64,000 nt of DNA from Lachnospiraceae bacterium. Lineage in GTDB: Bacteria > Bacillota > Clostridia > Lachnospirales > Lachnospiraceae. Of this stretch, positions 24,839 to 33,485 are shown one piece after another. The notes under the pieces were generated by a model, which made no database searches, was not told where the DNA came from, and was given only the letters and a program-made list of their open reading frames with translations. The DNA is taken from positions 62,001-126,000 of the forward strand of contig JAFUZJ010000040.1 in assembly GCA_017476665.1 (NCBI GenBank), written 5' to 3'. Position 1 is the first letter of the stretch; each line of letters starts with the position of its first letter. The translations under genes and the position numbers were made by a program.

Positions 24839-26506
24839 ATGGCTAACGGCGTTTTTCAGTGCGATGTACCCAGGGGACTCCTGAGAAAACTTGATGGAAA
24901 CGAGAAGGCATTATATCTCGAGATCAACGATGAATATATCAGCGGTAAGGGAATTATTTACCTGGAAAGCAGCCAGCGCGAATACAGCGGTGACATCAGC
25001 AATTACGAGATCAAATCCATCAAGAAAATCGAAAAATCTGTGTATGAAGGTATGGATGCTCTGGTGATCTATGTTCGTGTATCATCCCTGTACGGCGCAC
25101 AGAAACTTCAGGTTCGCCTGCCTGGCTTACGCAATATCAACGAGGCAATGGATATGCTGAACGAGATGATCGTATCGGCTAATCCTTCCGCGGCACCGGC
25201 ACCCACGCCCGCTGCTGCTCCCGCGGCGCATGCACCGGAAGCTCCTGCTCCGGCAGCTCCCACGCCTGTGGCTCCTGCTCCGGCAGCTCCCACTCCTGTG
25301 GCTCCTGCTCCGGTAGCCCCCACTCCTGTGGCTCCTACTCCGGTAGCTCCCACTCCTGTGGCTCCTACTCCGGTAGCTCCCACTCCTGTGGTTCCCACGC
25401 CTGTGGCTCCTACTCCGGTAGCTCCCACGCCTGTGGTTCCCACGCCCGTGGCTCCTACTCCGGTAGCTCCCACGCCCGTGGTTCCTACTCCTGCCCCCAG
25501 TGCAGGTGGTGCTTCTGTTATTTCGGTTGAGGAATATAAGAAGAAACTGGAAAAACTGGAAGCGATCTACCAGACTGGTATGATTACCGAAAAGGAATAC
25601 AAGAGCACCAAGGCTGAATACATCAGTGTATTGAACGGTTTGGATGCATTCTACAATAAAGTAAAAGTAAATCTGCAGTATAGCGAAGTGGGATTTTTGT
25701 CCGCGGCGGAATTCGAAGAATTCAAGCGCAGTACCATTGCAGAATGTTCTGATCTGGTGACGGTATCGAATGATGTATTGCGTCAGAATCTGAAGAAGCT
25801 TTTGATCCTGTACATGTTTGAAATCCTCACGGATGATGAGTACGAGAAGATCTGCTCCGATATCACAAGATCTGTACAGTATTCTTCCAGCGACACGGAA
25901 GAGATGACGATTGACAAGATCAACAAGTGGCCGATCCTGAAGGAATGCGAGATCATTTCCGAAGCGCAGTATGAGCAGTTCATCAGACAGGTATCCGATG
26001 ATACCAAGATCCGCATGAATGAAAGCCTGCCTGTATTGGAGCACAAGTTGATGCGTCTGACCACAATTTCCCAGACCTTCCTGTTTACACCGGAAGAGTT
26101 TGCAGCCAAGAAACAGGAACTGGTCGCTCAGATGACAACCGTGGACTACAGTTCCGAAGCTCAGGTAAAGAGTCAGATTTCCTGTATTGTAACCCTCCAC
26201 AGATGCGGTTGGATCAACGATGCAGAGTTCCAGGTCAAGAAAGCTGAGATTGTACAGACAATTGAAGCGGAAGAGGATATCGTAAGCAGACTGCAGAAGC
26301 TGGGTATGCTCACCACGATTGGTTTCCTTTCCGATGCCGAATACAAGGGCTTCGAGCAGAAGGTAATTGACGATATCTTCCAGCCTTACAGCGATATCAG
26401 TGAACTGCAGAAGAAAGCACAAAATCTGATGAAGCTGAAAGATGCAGGCATCATTGGCGAGGAAGAGTTCAACGGTTACAAGAAAAAGCTGCTGTCCCTG
26501 TCATAA
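24839..26506 (+). CDS. PH-like, proline-rich and multi-SHOCT repeat protein of unknown function
   Basis: A 555-residue soluble protein. Residues 1-112 look like a beta-rich PH-type domain ending in a helix (NINEAMDMLNEMIV). Residues 117-222 are almost entirely Ala-Pro-Thr-Pro-Val repeats. Residues 230-555 contain about eight repeats of a two-helix unit whose second helix opens with a Glu/Asp-Glu/Ala-Glu-Tyr/Phe pattern (MITEKEYKS, FLSAAEFEE, ILTDDEYEK, IISEAQYEQ, LFTPEEFAA, WINDAEFQV, FLSDAEYKG, IIGEEEFNG). This is the SHOCT pattern, usually present once at a C-terminus. GAGG nine bases before the ATG at 24839 sets the start. No signal peptide is seen. The function is unknown; a scaffold or adaptor is a guess. 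Confidence 0.8.
   Translation: MANGVFQCDVPRGLLRKLDGNEKALYLEINDEYISGKGIIYLESSQREYSGDISNYEIKSIKKIEKSVYEGMDALVIYVRVSSLYGAQKLQVRLPGLRNINEAMDMLNEMIVSANPSAAPAPTPAAAPAAHAPEAPAPAAPTPVAPAPAAPTPVAPAPVAPTPVAPTPVAPTPVAPTPVAPTPVVPTPVAPTPVAPTPVVPTPVAPTPVAPTPVVPTPAPSAGGASVISVEEYKKKLEKLEAIYQTGMITEKEYKSTKAEYISVLNGLDAFYNKVKVNLQYSEVGFLSAAEFEEFKRSTIAECSDLVTVSNDVLRQNLKKLLILYMFEILTDDEYEKICSDITRSVQYSSSDTEEMTIDKINKWPILKECEIISEAQYEQFIRQVSDDTKIRMNESLPVLEHKLMRLTTISQTFLFTPEEFAAKKQELVAQMTTVDYSSEAQVKSQISCIVTLHRCGWINDAEFQVKKAEIVQTIEAEEDIVSRLQKLGMLTTIGFLSDAEYKGFEQKVIDDIFQPYSDISELQKKAQNLMKLKDAGIIGEEEFNGYKKKLLSLS
25258..25491 (+). repeat. Tandem 30-bp repeats encoding the Pro-rich tract
   Basis: Degenerate 15/30-base units (CCCACTCCTGTGGCTCCT and variants) repeat through the gene and encode the Ala-Pro-Thr-Pro-Val tract. 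Near-identical copies suggest length can change by slippage or recombination in multiples of five codons. Confidence 0.9.
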
Positions 26507-26530
26507 TGACAGATTCAAATACCAAGATCA

Positions 26531-26565
26531 AAAAGAGACTGTGAAGAAATCTCACAGTCTCTTTT
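26531..26565. terminator. Bidirectional terminator
   Basis: A perfect 14-bp stem (AAAAGAGACTGTGA with TCACAGTCTCTTTT), 7-base loop and T-runs on both sides. It separates the SHOCT-repeat gene from the convergent small membrane protein gene. Confidence 0.95.
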
Positions 26566-26605
26566 CTATTGCATTTTCTGCTGCTTTTTCTGTTGCTTCA
26601 TCGTC

Positions 26606-26962
26606 CTATCTTCCAAACAATCTGGCCAACGGAGACACGACGGAATGGAGATCGCTGATCGCCTGATTCAGTTTTTCAAAATCCACGGATTCCAATCCTT
26701 CTGTCACCTCCCGAAGTCCTTCCAGACTCGGTGTCAAGCCTTCTGTCACTCCGGCCAGCGACTGCATCATACCGTTTAATCCGGCTGTCATGGTATTTAA
26801 ATTGTGCATCGCCGAATTGATCTCCTGCAAGGTTCCCGTAAGTCCCGGCACCACGATGGCCGCGGCCACGATGATCACCAACAACATACACACGGAACAG
26901 ATTGCTGTGATCATCGAGCAATAATACTGCCTTTTCACATATTTTTCCAGATTATTGTCCAT
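26606..26962 (-). CDS. Small membrane protein with coiled-coil-like tail
   Basis: A 118-residue protein. A short basic N-terminus (KYVKRQYYC) precedes one transmembrane helix (residues 16-40), then a heptad-like region rich in Leu, Met, Asn and Gly to the end (INSAMHNLNTMTAGLNGMMQSL, TEGLESV, LNQAISDL). Topology with a long outer or periplasm-side amphipathic tail is likely. It is the last gene of the long minus-strand run, after a YqeY gene, and is followed by a strong terminator. No family is recognised. Confidence 0.65.
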   Translation of the reverse strand: MDNNLEKYVKRQYYCSMITAICSVCMLLVIIVAAAIVVPGLTGTLQEINSAMHNLNTMTAGLNGMMQSLAGVTEGLTPSLEGLREVTEGLESVDFEKLNQAISDLHSVVSPLARLFGR

Positions 26963-27013
26963 ACTGGTCTTTCCTACTCCTTTTTGCTTTGATCGTCCAA
27001 TCAGTCCTGCCGC

Positions 27014-27451
27014 TTATTTGGTCAGTTCTGCAACCACCTCATTGATCACCTTGCCGTCCGCTTTCCCTTTTAATTCTCCCATAACAGTCTTCATGATCAT
27101 TCCTTTATTCTTGGTGGCCAGCACATCAGCAAATTTCTCCTGCAGAATCGCCTTCACTTCATCCGCTGACAGAAGCTTGGGCGCGAATTCGTTCATGATC
27201 TCAAACCGCTTCCTGTACTCCTCCAACAGTTCCGTTCTGTTCGCCGGGCAGGTATCGATCTGTTCTTTTACGGATTTGATCTCTTTCAGGATTGCCTGAT
27301 TGGCCATGTCATCCGGAATATTCTCCCTGCATCCCGCGTCAATCCCTGCCTTTTTGACAGCAGACACCAAAGATGCGATTGCATCCTTTCTAAACTTATC
27401 CTTTGCCTTCATGGCTGCTACCATTGCGTCTTGTAATTCCTTGAGTTTCAT
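27014..27451 (-). CDS. GatB/YqeY domain-containing protein
   Basis: A 145-residue YqeY-family protein related to the tail domain of GatB that recognises tRNA. It opens with MKLKELQDAMVAAMKAKDKFRKDAIASLVSAVKK and contains the helical YqeY core, including ILQEKFADVLATKNKGMIMKTVMGELKGKADG. The usual length is about 150. The role of free YqeY proteins is unclear, though tRNA binding is suspected. AAGGAGG precedes the ATG. Downstream of a response regulator, with a 34-base gap. Confidence 0.9.
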   Translation of the reverse strand: MKLKELQDAMVAAMKAKDKFRKDAIASLVSAVKKAGIDAGCRENIPDDMANQAILKEIKSVKEQIDTCPANRTELLEEYRKRFEIMNEFAPKLLSADEVKAILQEKFADVLATKNKGMIMKTVMGELKGKADGKVINEVVAELTK

Positions 27452-27485
27452 GTAATTTTCCTCCTTCTATGCTTCCCTTTTTTCT

Positions 27486-28250
27486 CTATTCTCCTAAAAT
27501 CTCTTTGATGACCTCTTCCAGCTTCTCGATCTTCGGCGGCTTCAAAATATATCCGTCCGGCTTCAGCGCCATCACTGCCTTGATCTGTGCCGCATCCTTG
27601 ATGCCTGTCAGAAATACCACCGGCACATCCTTGGACTCCTCAGACTCCCGGATCATCTGCAATGTCATCTTCCCGTCACACACCGGCATGTCGTAGTCCA
27701 GAAATATGATATCCGGAAGTTCCTTTCCAATCTGCATCATCGCTTTCATCCCGGATGTGGCAAGGCGCACATCATATTTATCCGAAAGCAGATTGCTCAG
27801 CGTGCGCAGCTGTATGGCATTATCATCCACCAGGAGAATACTCTTTTTCCGGATTTTATTCTTCACCGCCTGATCCTTGGGTATCACATCCCGGATCCCG
27901 GTCAGACGCATCACTTCCTCGGCTACGCCGTCGCACCCGGAGGTCCGTTCCAGCTCCTTAAACTGCTTGCCCAACATATACTCCTGAAAGCGGGCCCGCT
28001 CCGCATCCGTGCCGATACACACCGCCGGAATATGCCTGTAATTATATTGCAACTCCGCAAAGATGCGATTGTTCTCCTTTCCCAGACCGATCATGCATAA
28101 AACGATCACGTCCGGCGAGCGCAGCTTGATCATATCCCGCATCATATCCGCGTTGTCTATACATGCCTGCACCTGAAATTTTCGCTCCAGTTCTCTGCTG
28201 AGATCGTGAAAATAAGAATTAAATTTGCCCACCAGCAAAATTTCTTTCAT
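27486..28250 (-). CDS. Two-receiver response regulator without output domain
   Basis: A 254-residue protein. The C-terminal receiver (about 133-254) is complete: acidic pair VDDN, phospho-acceptor Asp in IIFLDYDMPVCDG, Thr in FLTGI, and Lys in LKPPK. The N-terminal 120 residues look like a second, degenerate receiver (EILLVGKFNSYFHDL, VIVLCMIG) without the acceptor Asp. There is no DNA-binding domain, so it probably acts by protein contact, for example with the hybrid kinase encoded one base upstream. Translational coupling is likely. Confidence 0.85.
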   Translation of the reverse strand: MKEILLVGKFNSYFHDLSRELERKFQVQACIDNADMMRDMIKLRSPDVIVLCMIGLGKENNRIFAELQYNYRHIPAVCIGTDAERARFQEYMLGKQFKELERTSGCDGVAEEVMRLTGIRDVIPKDQAVKNKIRKKSILLVDDNAIQLRTLSNLLSDKYDVRLATSGMKAMMQIGKELPDIIFLDYDMPVCDGKMTLQMIRESEESKDVPVVFLTGIKDAAQIKAVMALKPDGYILKPPKIEKLEEVIKEILGE

Positions 28251-28251
28251 C

Positions 28252-30495
28252 CTACTCTCTTCCTCCGTTTCCGATCCGTTCTGCTTCTGTCTGATATGAC
28301 AGGATCTCTTCTATGGTTCCAAGCGCCTCCTCATCCTCCAGATTCAGGATCTGGTCGTCCAACCGGTCCACCCGTGCCTGCAGCGGTGCCGGATAGGCGT
28401 ATTCCTCTATCTTTTTCATCAGATAATCCGAGGTATTGAAATCACCCTTTTCTATACTCTGCCGCAGCATCACAAACAAGGGCATCACTTCTTCCAGCCG
28501 CTGCAGATCCTTCTTTTCCTCCTGCGGAACCAGGATCTCCAGACGCTTTCTGTGCTTCTCCATCTCCTCCAGCAAAATCGGATGCAGCGTCCGTATTTTC
28601 GCAATTTCTCCTTCCCGCGCCGCCACTTCCAATAATCTTGCCAGTTTGGAAAGGAGCAGCGCCCCCACTGTGGCAGCCGTACTCTTCAATGCATGTACCT
28701 GAATCCTGTATGCATTTAAAGATTCCTCCTGCTCAATGCTGTCCTCATAGAGGCTGAGCTCATTGGATATCCCGGGAATGGAGCGATAAAAATCAACCAT
28801 TGTCTCTTTCAACAGCGCCTTGTTCCGCAGCAATCCCATGGCATATTCATAATCAAATTCCTCCAATTCGGGCAGATCGATCTTCTGTCCCGCATCTTCC
28901 GGCGTCCGCCCGCCCTGTGTATTCTCCGGGTCCTCCTGCACTTCGATTGCCTTTACAAGCTTAGACGGCAAGTACTTCAAAAGGATTTCATCCAGTTTGT
29001 CCGGCGAGATTGGCTTTGACAGAAAATCCTGAAATCCTTCCTGCAGATACTGTTCCTTGGCACCCTTCACCGCATTTGCGGTCAGCATGATCACCGGAAC
29101 ATCCTGACACAGATTTTTGCTCAATCGCATAATATGAAAGGTCTCTATCCCGTCCATGACCGGCATCATGTGGTCCATAAAGATCAGATCAAACCGTTCT
29201 TTCTGCACAAGTTCCAGGCATTCCCTTCCACTGGCCACGTCCGTGATCTGCATTTTGGTCTGCCGCAGCAGATTTTTAAACACCTTCCGGTTCATATCAT
29301 TGTCGTCCACCAGAAGGATCCGGGCCTCCGGCGCCTCATAAGCCACAGCGTGATAATCTCCTGCGGAAAAGCGCTCCCCCCTGTGACTGTAATCTCCCAG
29401 CAGTTCTTCATTTACAATCTTCTGACGCAGATCAAAATAAAAGGTACTGCCTTTTCCGTACACACTCTTCACCTGGAGCGCAGAACCCATCATCTGCAGC
29501 AGCTGCCTGGAAATACTGATGCCCAGTCCCGTTCCCTCAATATACCGGTTTCTCTCCAGATCAATGCGCACATACTCCGAGAAAAGCAGCTTGATATCCT
29601 CCTCCCGGATTCCGATCCCGGTATCCTTTACCGCAAAATGCAGAATTTCATAGGAGGCATCCTTTTCATCCCGGGCACCGGTCACAGTCAACGTCACACC
29701 GCCGTCTCTTGTATATTTTACCGCATTATTTAAAATATTCAATATTACCTGGCGGATTCGGACATCATCGCCATAATAACCGGATGGCAGGTTCTCGTCC
29801 ACCTCAAAAAGAAGATTCAGATCTTTTTCCGCTGCCCGTCCGCTGATCATATTATGCAGATCCGTCAAAAGATCGCCCAACTGATAATTTGCCGGCACAA
29901 TCTCCATCTTACCCGATTCGATCTTGGAGGAATCCAGCACCTCATTGATGATACTCAACAGAGAGTTGGCCGCACTTTTGATATCCAGAGCATATTTGCG
30001 CACATCCCCGTCCCTGCTTTCCCGCAGGATCATCTCATCCATCCCCAGCACCGCATTGATCGGAGTCCGGATCTCATGGGACATCTTCGCCAGAAAATCC
30101 GACTTTGCCTGGTTTGCCAGATCCGCCTCCACCTTCAGCCGGCGCATCTGCTCTAACTGGACGCGCTCCTTCGTCAGGTCAAACAAAAGCAGGGCATACC
30201 CCTGCAGCTCCCCCTCTGAAAGAATCTTCTGGATGTCCACGCGCATGACGTAATCATCCGCAATGATCTCCCCATCCTGGCGTTCCCGGAACGTATCCAA
30301 CAGCAGTTCATCCGAGATCAGTTCCCCCATCTTCTGCGTCCGGAGACTCGGAAAAATCTCCAACGCCCGGGCATTCGCCTCCACAAACCGGTACTCTGCA
30401 TCTGTAATGATCACCGGCTCCTTCAGCTTACTGATAATGCCGGCATACGCCGCCGCAGAATGGTGGGAAATATCCTGTCCACTTGATTTAGGCAC
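28252..30495 (-). CDS. Hybrid sensor histidine kinase (PAS-HisKA-HATPase-REC-HPt)
   Basis: A 747-residue cytosolic hybrid kinase with no transmembrane segment. In order: PAS domain (about 20-105), HisKA with H140 in SHEIRTPIN, HATPase (N, G1 and G2 boxes, GTGLGISIS), receiver (VDDNDMN, IFMDHMMPVMDG, LTANAVKG, LSKP), and an HPt domain with H601 in VHALKST. A phosphorelay from H140 through the receiver to H601 and on to the downstream regulator is plausible. GTG at 30495 is chosen because AGGGGGAG lies just before it, giving an 8-base overlap with the HD-GYP gene; longer in-frame starts overlap that gene by about 100 bases. Confidence 0.9.
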   Translation of the reverse strand: MPKSSGQDISHHSAAAYAGIISKLKEPVIITDAEYRFVEANARALEIFPSLRTQKMGELISDELLLDTFRERQDGEIIADDYVMRVDIQKILSEGELQGYALLLFDLTKERVQLEQMRRLKVEADLANQAKSDFLAKMSHEIRTPINAVLGMDEMILRESRDGDVRKYALDIKSAANSLLSIINEVLDSSKIESGKMEIVPANYQLGDLLTDLHNMISGRAAEKDLNLLFEVDENLPSGYYGDDVRIRQVILNILNNAVKYTRDGGVTLTVTGARDEKDASYEILHFAVKDTGIGIREEDIKLLFSEYVRIDLERNRYIEGTGLGISISRQLLQMMGSALQVKSVYGKGSTFYFDLRQKIVNEELLGDYSHRGERFSAGDYHAVAYEAPEARILLVDDNDMNRKVFKNLLRQTKMQITDVASGRECLELVQKERFDLIFMDHMMPVMDGIETFHIMRLSKNLCQDVPVIMLTANAVKGAKEQYLQEGFQDFLSKPISPDKLDEILLKYLPSKLVKAIEVQEDPENTQGGRTPEDAGQKIDLPELEEFDYEYAMGLLRNKALLKETMVDFYRSIPGISNELSLYEDSIEQEESLNAYRIQVHALKSTAATVGALLLSKLARLLEVAAREGEIAKIRTLHPILLEEMEKHRKRLEILVPQEEKKDLQRLEEVMPLFVMLRQSIEKGDFNTSDYLMKKIEEYAYPAPLQARVDRLDDQILNLEDEEALGTIEEILSYQTEAERIGNGGRE

Positions 30496-31597
30496 AGACG
30501 CTCCCCCTCTCATCGGTGTATTTCCGCCGCACTGCATCGATCCGGTCATACGCTCTCTGAAACGCCTCCACAACCTGCGGATCAAACTGCGTTCCGCTGC
30601 ATCTTACAATCTCATCGTAGGCCTCTTTCTCGCTCCATGCGACCTTGTAGCTCCGTCTGCTGGTCAAAGCGTCATAGACGTCCGCCACCGCTACAATACG
30701 CCCCTCCAGCGAAATCTCATCCCCGCTCTTCCCCGCGGGATATCCCTTCCCGTTCATCTTCTCATGATGTTCCAACGCCACGATCCGGGCAAGCTCCATG
30801 ATATCGCCTTCCACATTCTCCAACAGCTGGCCGCCGTAGGTGGTATGGGTTTTGATCACCGCAAATTCCTCGTCCGTCAACCGTCCGGGCTTATCCAGAA
30901 TCTCGGAGGGAATGATCAGCTTACCGATATCATGCATCGTGGAGGCAAGCCTGAGCGCCTCCGCCTGTTTCTCCGACATCCCCATCTCCAGCGCCAGAAT
31001 CTTCGTATATTCCGCCACACGCCTGATATGCTGCCCGGTCTGTCCGGACTTATTCTCCGAAATCTCAGCAAACGACAGGATCATCTCCTCCTGAATATGC
31101 TGCGTCTGATCTGCCTGTTCCTGCAGATAAGCTCCGTATTCAAAGAGATAGGAGAATAACAGCGTGATCAAAAACAATACCGCTCCGACCAGGGGCGCGT
31201 ACAAGACCACAAAGATCAGCAGCCATGCCACCCGTCTGAGTTTTTTGGCAAGCTTCAGCTGAAACGGTCTGTCCTCCTTCGCGATCACAGTGAGAATATC
31301 CCGGAAAAAATTCACATAAAACAGGGTCACCAAAAAGTTGATAAATGCAATAAACAGCGCGATCGCTGCCTGATACGTGTTTTCCATGCCATCGAGGATC
31401 CCGTTGTTCTGCAAGGTCTGGAACAAAAAAGAATTCGACACAACTTCCGCCCCTGCGATCAATTTCTGATTGCAAAAGATCACGATGATGAATACGATCG
31501 TGCCCACAAGAACCGCTTTCAGGACATAGGTTGCGATCACACACAACACCCGCAAAATACCGGCCAGTTTCTGTATCCTCTTCTTTGCATATTCCAT
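30488..31597 (-). CDS. Membrane HD-GYP c-di-GMP phosphodiesterase
   Basis: A 369-residue protein. Three to four hydrophobic helices occupy residues 10-150 and an HD-GYP domain fills about 175-355. Metal and signature residues are present: H in TGQHIRRV, HD in TMHDIGK, H in KTHTTYG, HH in LEHHEKMNGKGYP (GYP intact), and D in VADVYDAL. It should degrade c-di-GMP. It overlaps the hybrid kinase gene by eight bases, so signalling kinase and phosphodiesterase are probably made together. Confidence 0.9.
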   Translation of the reverse strand: MEYAKKRIQKLAGILRVLCVIATYVLKAVLVGTIVFIIVIFCNQKLIAGAEVVSNSFLFQTLQNNGILDGMENTYQAAIALFIAFINFLVTLFYVNFFRDILTVIAKEDRPFQLKLAKKLRRVAWLLIFVVLYAPLVGAVLFLITLLFSYLFEYGAYLQEQADQTQHIQEEMILSFAEISENKSGQTGQHIRRVAEYTKILALEMGMSEKQAEALRLASTMHDIGKLIIPSEILDKPGRLTDEEFAVIKTHTTYGGQLLENVEGDIMELARIVALEHHEKMNGKGYPAGKSGDEISLEGRIVAVADVYDALTSRRSYKVAWSEKEAYDEIVRCSGTQFDPQVVEAFQRAYDRIDAVRRKYTDERGSVCA

Positions 31598-31628
31598 CTC
31601 GTTCCGCCCCTCCGTGTTGTTTTACACT

Positions 31629-33059
31629 CTATTGCCCCACTGCCTCCACAGTCGTCTCAGTCTCTGTCTCAGCGTTAACCTGCTCCTCTGTCACGGCATT
31701 CTCTCTGTCCTGCTCTGCGCGGGCCAGCTGATTCATAAACACCCGACACAGCACCAGAAAGACAAAGAATGACAGCACAAATGCCGCCGGCTGCGCCTCC
31801 TGGATCCCCGCCATCCCTCTGAATTTTGCAAAGAGAATCAGCACCGGAATAAACAGGACGCCGCTTCGCAGCGAGGAAGCCACCGTGGCCAGCACCCTCT
31901 GCCCGGTGCTCTGAAAGCCCATCTCCGTCACCATCGTGATCGGCACCAGCACAAGCGCCGCACAGTGAAGCCTAAGCGCCCGCACCGCATACCCGATCAC
32001 CTCCGCGTCATCCCGGAAGATCCGCACCACAGGCTCCGCCCATATTGCCACCGGAAGCACGATCAGGACCAGCAGCACCTCCGCCAGTCCAAAGGTAAAC
32101 CAGTATGCCTTTCTGACTCTGTCAAATTTTCCAGCCCCGTAATTAAAGCTGCTCACCGGCTGGAACCCCTGCCCGATCCCGATGGCAATGGCCATCATAA
32201 AAAAGCTGACCCGGGATACGATACTCATGGCAGCCACCGCCGCATCCCCGTAGAGGGAAGCATTGGAATTCAATACGATCGTTGCCACACTGTTCAGAGC
32301 CTGCCTGAGCAGACTCGGAAAACCGGTTGCCGCAATATTTCCGATTGTCTTAATATGCAGATCCACACAGGAGATCCGGATCTTCGTCTGGGTTCTCCCG
32401 GACAAAAACATTCCCAGCAGGATTAGAAAACTGATGGTCTGGGACACCGCTGTGGAGATTCCCGCCCCGGCAATTCCCAGATCACACCCGAAGATCAGCA
32501 AAGCGTCTCCTCCGATGTTTAACACCGCTCCCGTCATCAGCCCCACCATGCCCAGCTGTGCATGCCCTTCATAGCGAAGCAGATTATTTAAAGTCAGACT
32601 GGCCGACAGAAACGGCGCGGCCAGAATGATCCATGTAATATAGGTCTTTGCGTAAGGCGCAATGGTGACCGTACTCCCCAGGCCATACACCAGCGAATCC
32701 AGGCAAAAAAAGCTGACAACCCCGATCACCGCTCCCAGGCAGAGCGACATAAAAAATCCTGTGGAGGTAAAGATTGTTGCACGATCCATGTCTTTATTTC
32801 CCAGGCTTCGGGACATGATGCTGCCGGCTCCCTGCCCGCACAAAAAGCCCACTGCCTGCAGGATCGCCATATACCCAAACACAATGCCCACCGCCCCGCT
32901 GGCACTGTTGCCCAGTTTTCCCACAAATGCCGTATCCACCAGATTGTAAATATTGGTCACCAACATACTGATGACCGTCGGTACCGCCAACGACGCCACC
33001 AGTTTTTCCACCGGCGTCTCCGTCATTTTAATGTACTGTGTCCGTCCTGTCTGCTCCAT
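31629..33059 (-). CDS. MATE family efflux transporter
   Basis: A 476-residue, 12-helix multidrug/toxin exporter of the MATE family, driven by Na+ or H+. Typical segments are the N-terminal ASLAVPTVISMLVTNIYNLVDTAF, GYMAILQAVGFLCGQGAGS and, after the midpoint, AIGIGQGFQPVSSFNYGAG. The C-terminal 20 residues are acidic and Thr-rich. The ATG lies two bases from the stop of the Gx-transporter remnant. Substrate cannot be predicted. Confidence 0.92.
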   Translation of the reverse strand: MEQTGRTQYIKMTETPVEKLVASLAVPTVISMLVTNIYNLVDTAFVGKLGNSASGAVGIVFGYMAILQAVGFLCGQGAGSIMSRSLGNKDMDRATIFTSTGFFMSLCLGAVIGVVSFFCLDSLVYGLGSTVTIAPYAKTYITWIILAAPFLSASLTLNNLLRYEGHAQLGMVGLMTGAVLNIGGDALLIFGCDLGIAGAGISTAVSQTISFLILLGMFLSGRTQTKIRISCVDLHIKTIGNIAATGFPSLLRQALNSVATIVLNSNASLYGDAAVAAMSIVSRVSFFMMAIAIGIGQGFQPVSSFNYGAGKFDRVRKAYWFTFGLAEVLLVLIVLPVAIWAEPVVRIFRDDAEVIGYAVRALRLHCAALVLVPITMVTEMGFQSTGQRVLATVASSLRSGVLFIPVLILFAKFRGMAGIQEAQPAAFVLSFFVFLVLCRVFMNQLARAEQDRENAVTEEQVNAETETETTVEAVGQ

Positions 33060-33060
33060 C

Positions 33061-33334
33061 TCATTCCAATCCCTTCATGCTGTCATTCCCCTCAAAGCTC
33101 ACAAAACGCTTCAACCGTTCGCAGACGATCACTCCCATCACGCCGATCAGCGCTCCCAAAAGCATTCCCGCAAAATACCCGCAGCAGATTGATCCCTACT
33201 GCACTGCCCGTTTCTATACAATATAGCGCGAACAACACCACAATATTCGTAAGTCCGAGCTTCATTCCCGGCACCGCCCCAAAAGTCGGCACCAGAGATT
33301 CCACATAACTTAAGATCATGGCAAGAGCGATCAA
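33061..33334 (-). pseudogene. Gx-transporter family remnant (frameshifted, internally deleted)
   Basis: The N-terminal part reads LLIALAMILSYVESLVP then VPGMKLGLTNIVVLFALY, the start of Gx transporter proteins (small integral membrane proteins of about 170 residues). After about 50 codons the frame breaks; the next frame reads CGYFAGMLLGALIGVMG and VIVCERLKRFVSFEG to a TGA at 33061-33063, which looks like a C-terminal helix and tail. About 80-90 codons of the middle appear to be missing. Deletion plus frameshift indicates a pseudogene, or a collapsed assembly. The family call is from memory of the N-terminus. Confidence 0.6.
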
Positions 33335-33338
33335 CAGA

Positions 33339-33485
33339 TCAACATCCCGTACGCGGAAATCCTGCGAGCTCTTTTCCCTGCACGTCTCCGCCCTGACGGT
33401 ATTTCAGCCCATACAGCCCCACTAACACAAGACCCGCAAGCAACAGACTCACAATCAGAATCCAATCTTTCACTGTCCTTGTCAT
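33339..33485 (-). pseudogene. Truncated NusG domain II-like membrane protein
   Basis: A 48-codon frame opening MTRTVKDWILIVSLLLAG, with one transmembrane helix and KYRQGGDVQGKEL after it. This is how NusG-II domain proteins (about 110-130 residues), which commonly precede Gx transporter genes, begin. The beta-domain with its conserved Cys residues is absent, and a stop follows soon. The ATG overlaps the MFS stop (ATGA). It is probably the decayed partner of the next remnant. Confidence 0.5.

Noticed and set aside
25127-26422. Long minus-strand frame with Arg/Ser/Gly repeats
   Set aside because: It is the antisense of the SHOCT-repeat gene; the repeats mirror the Pro-rich tract and no ribosome site fits.
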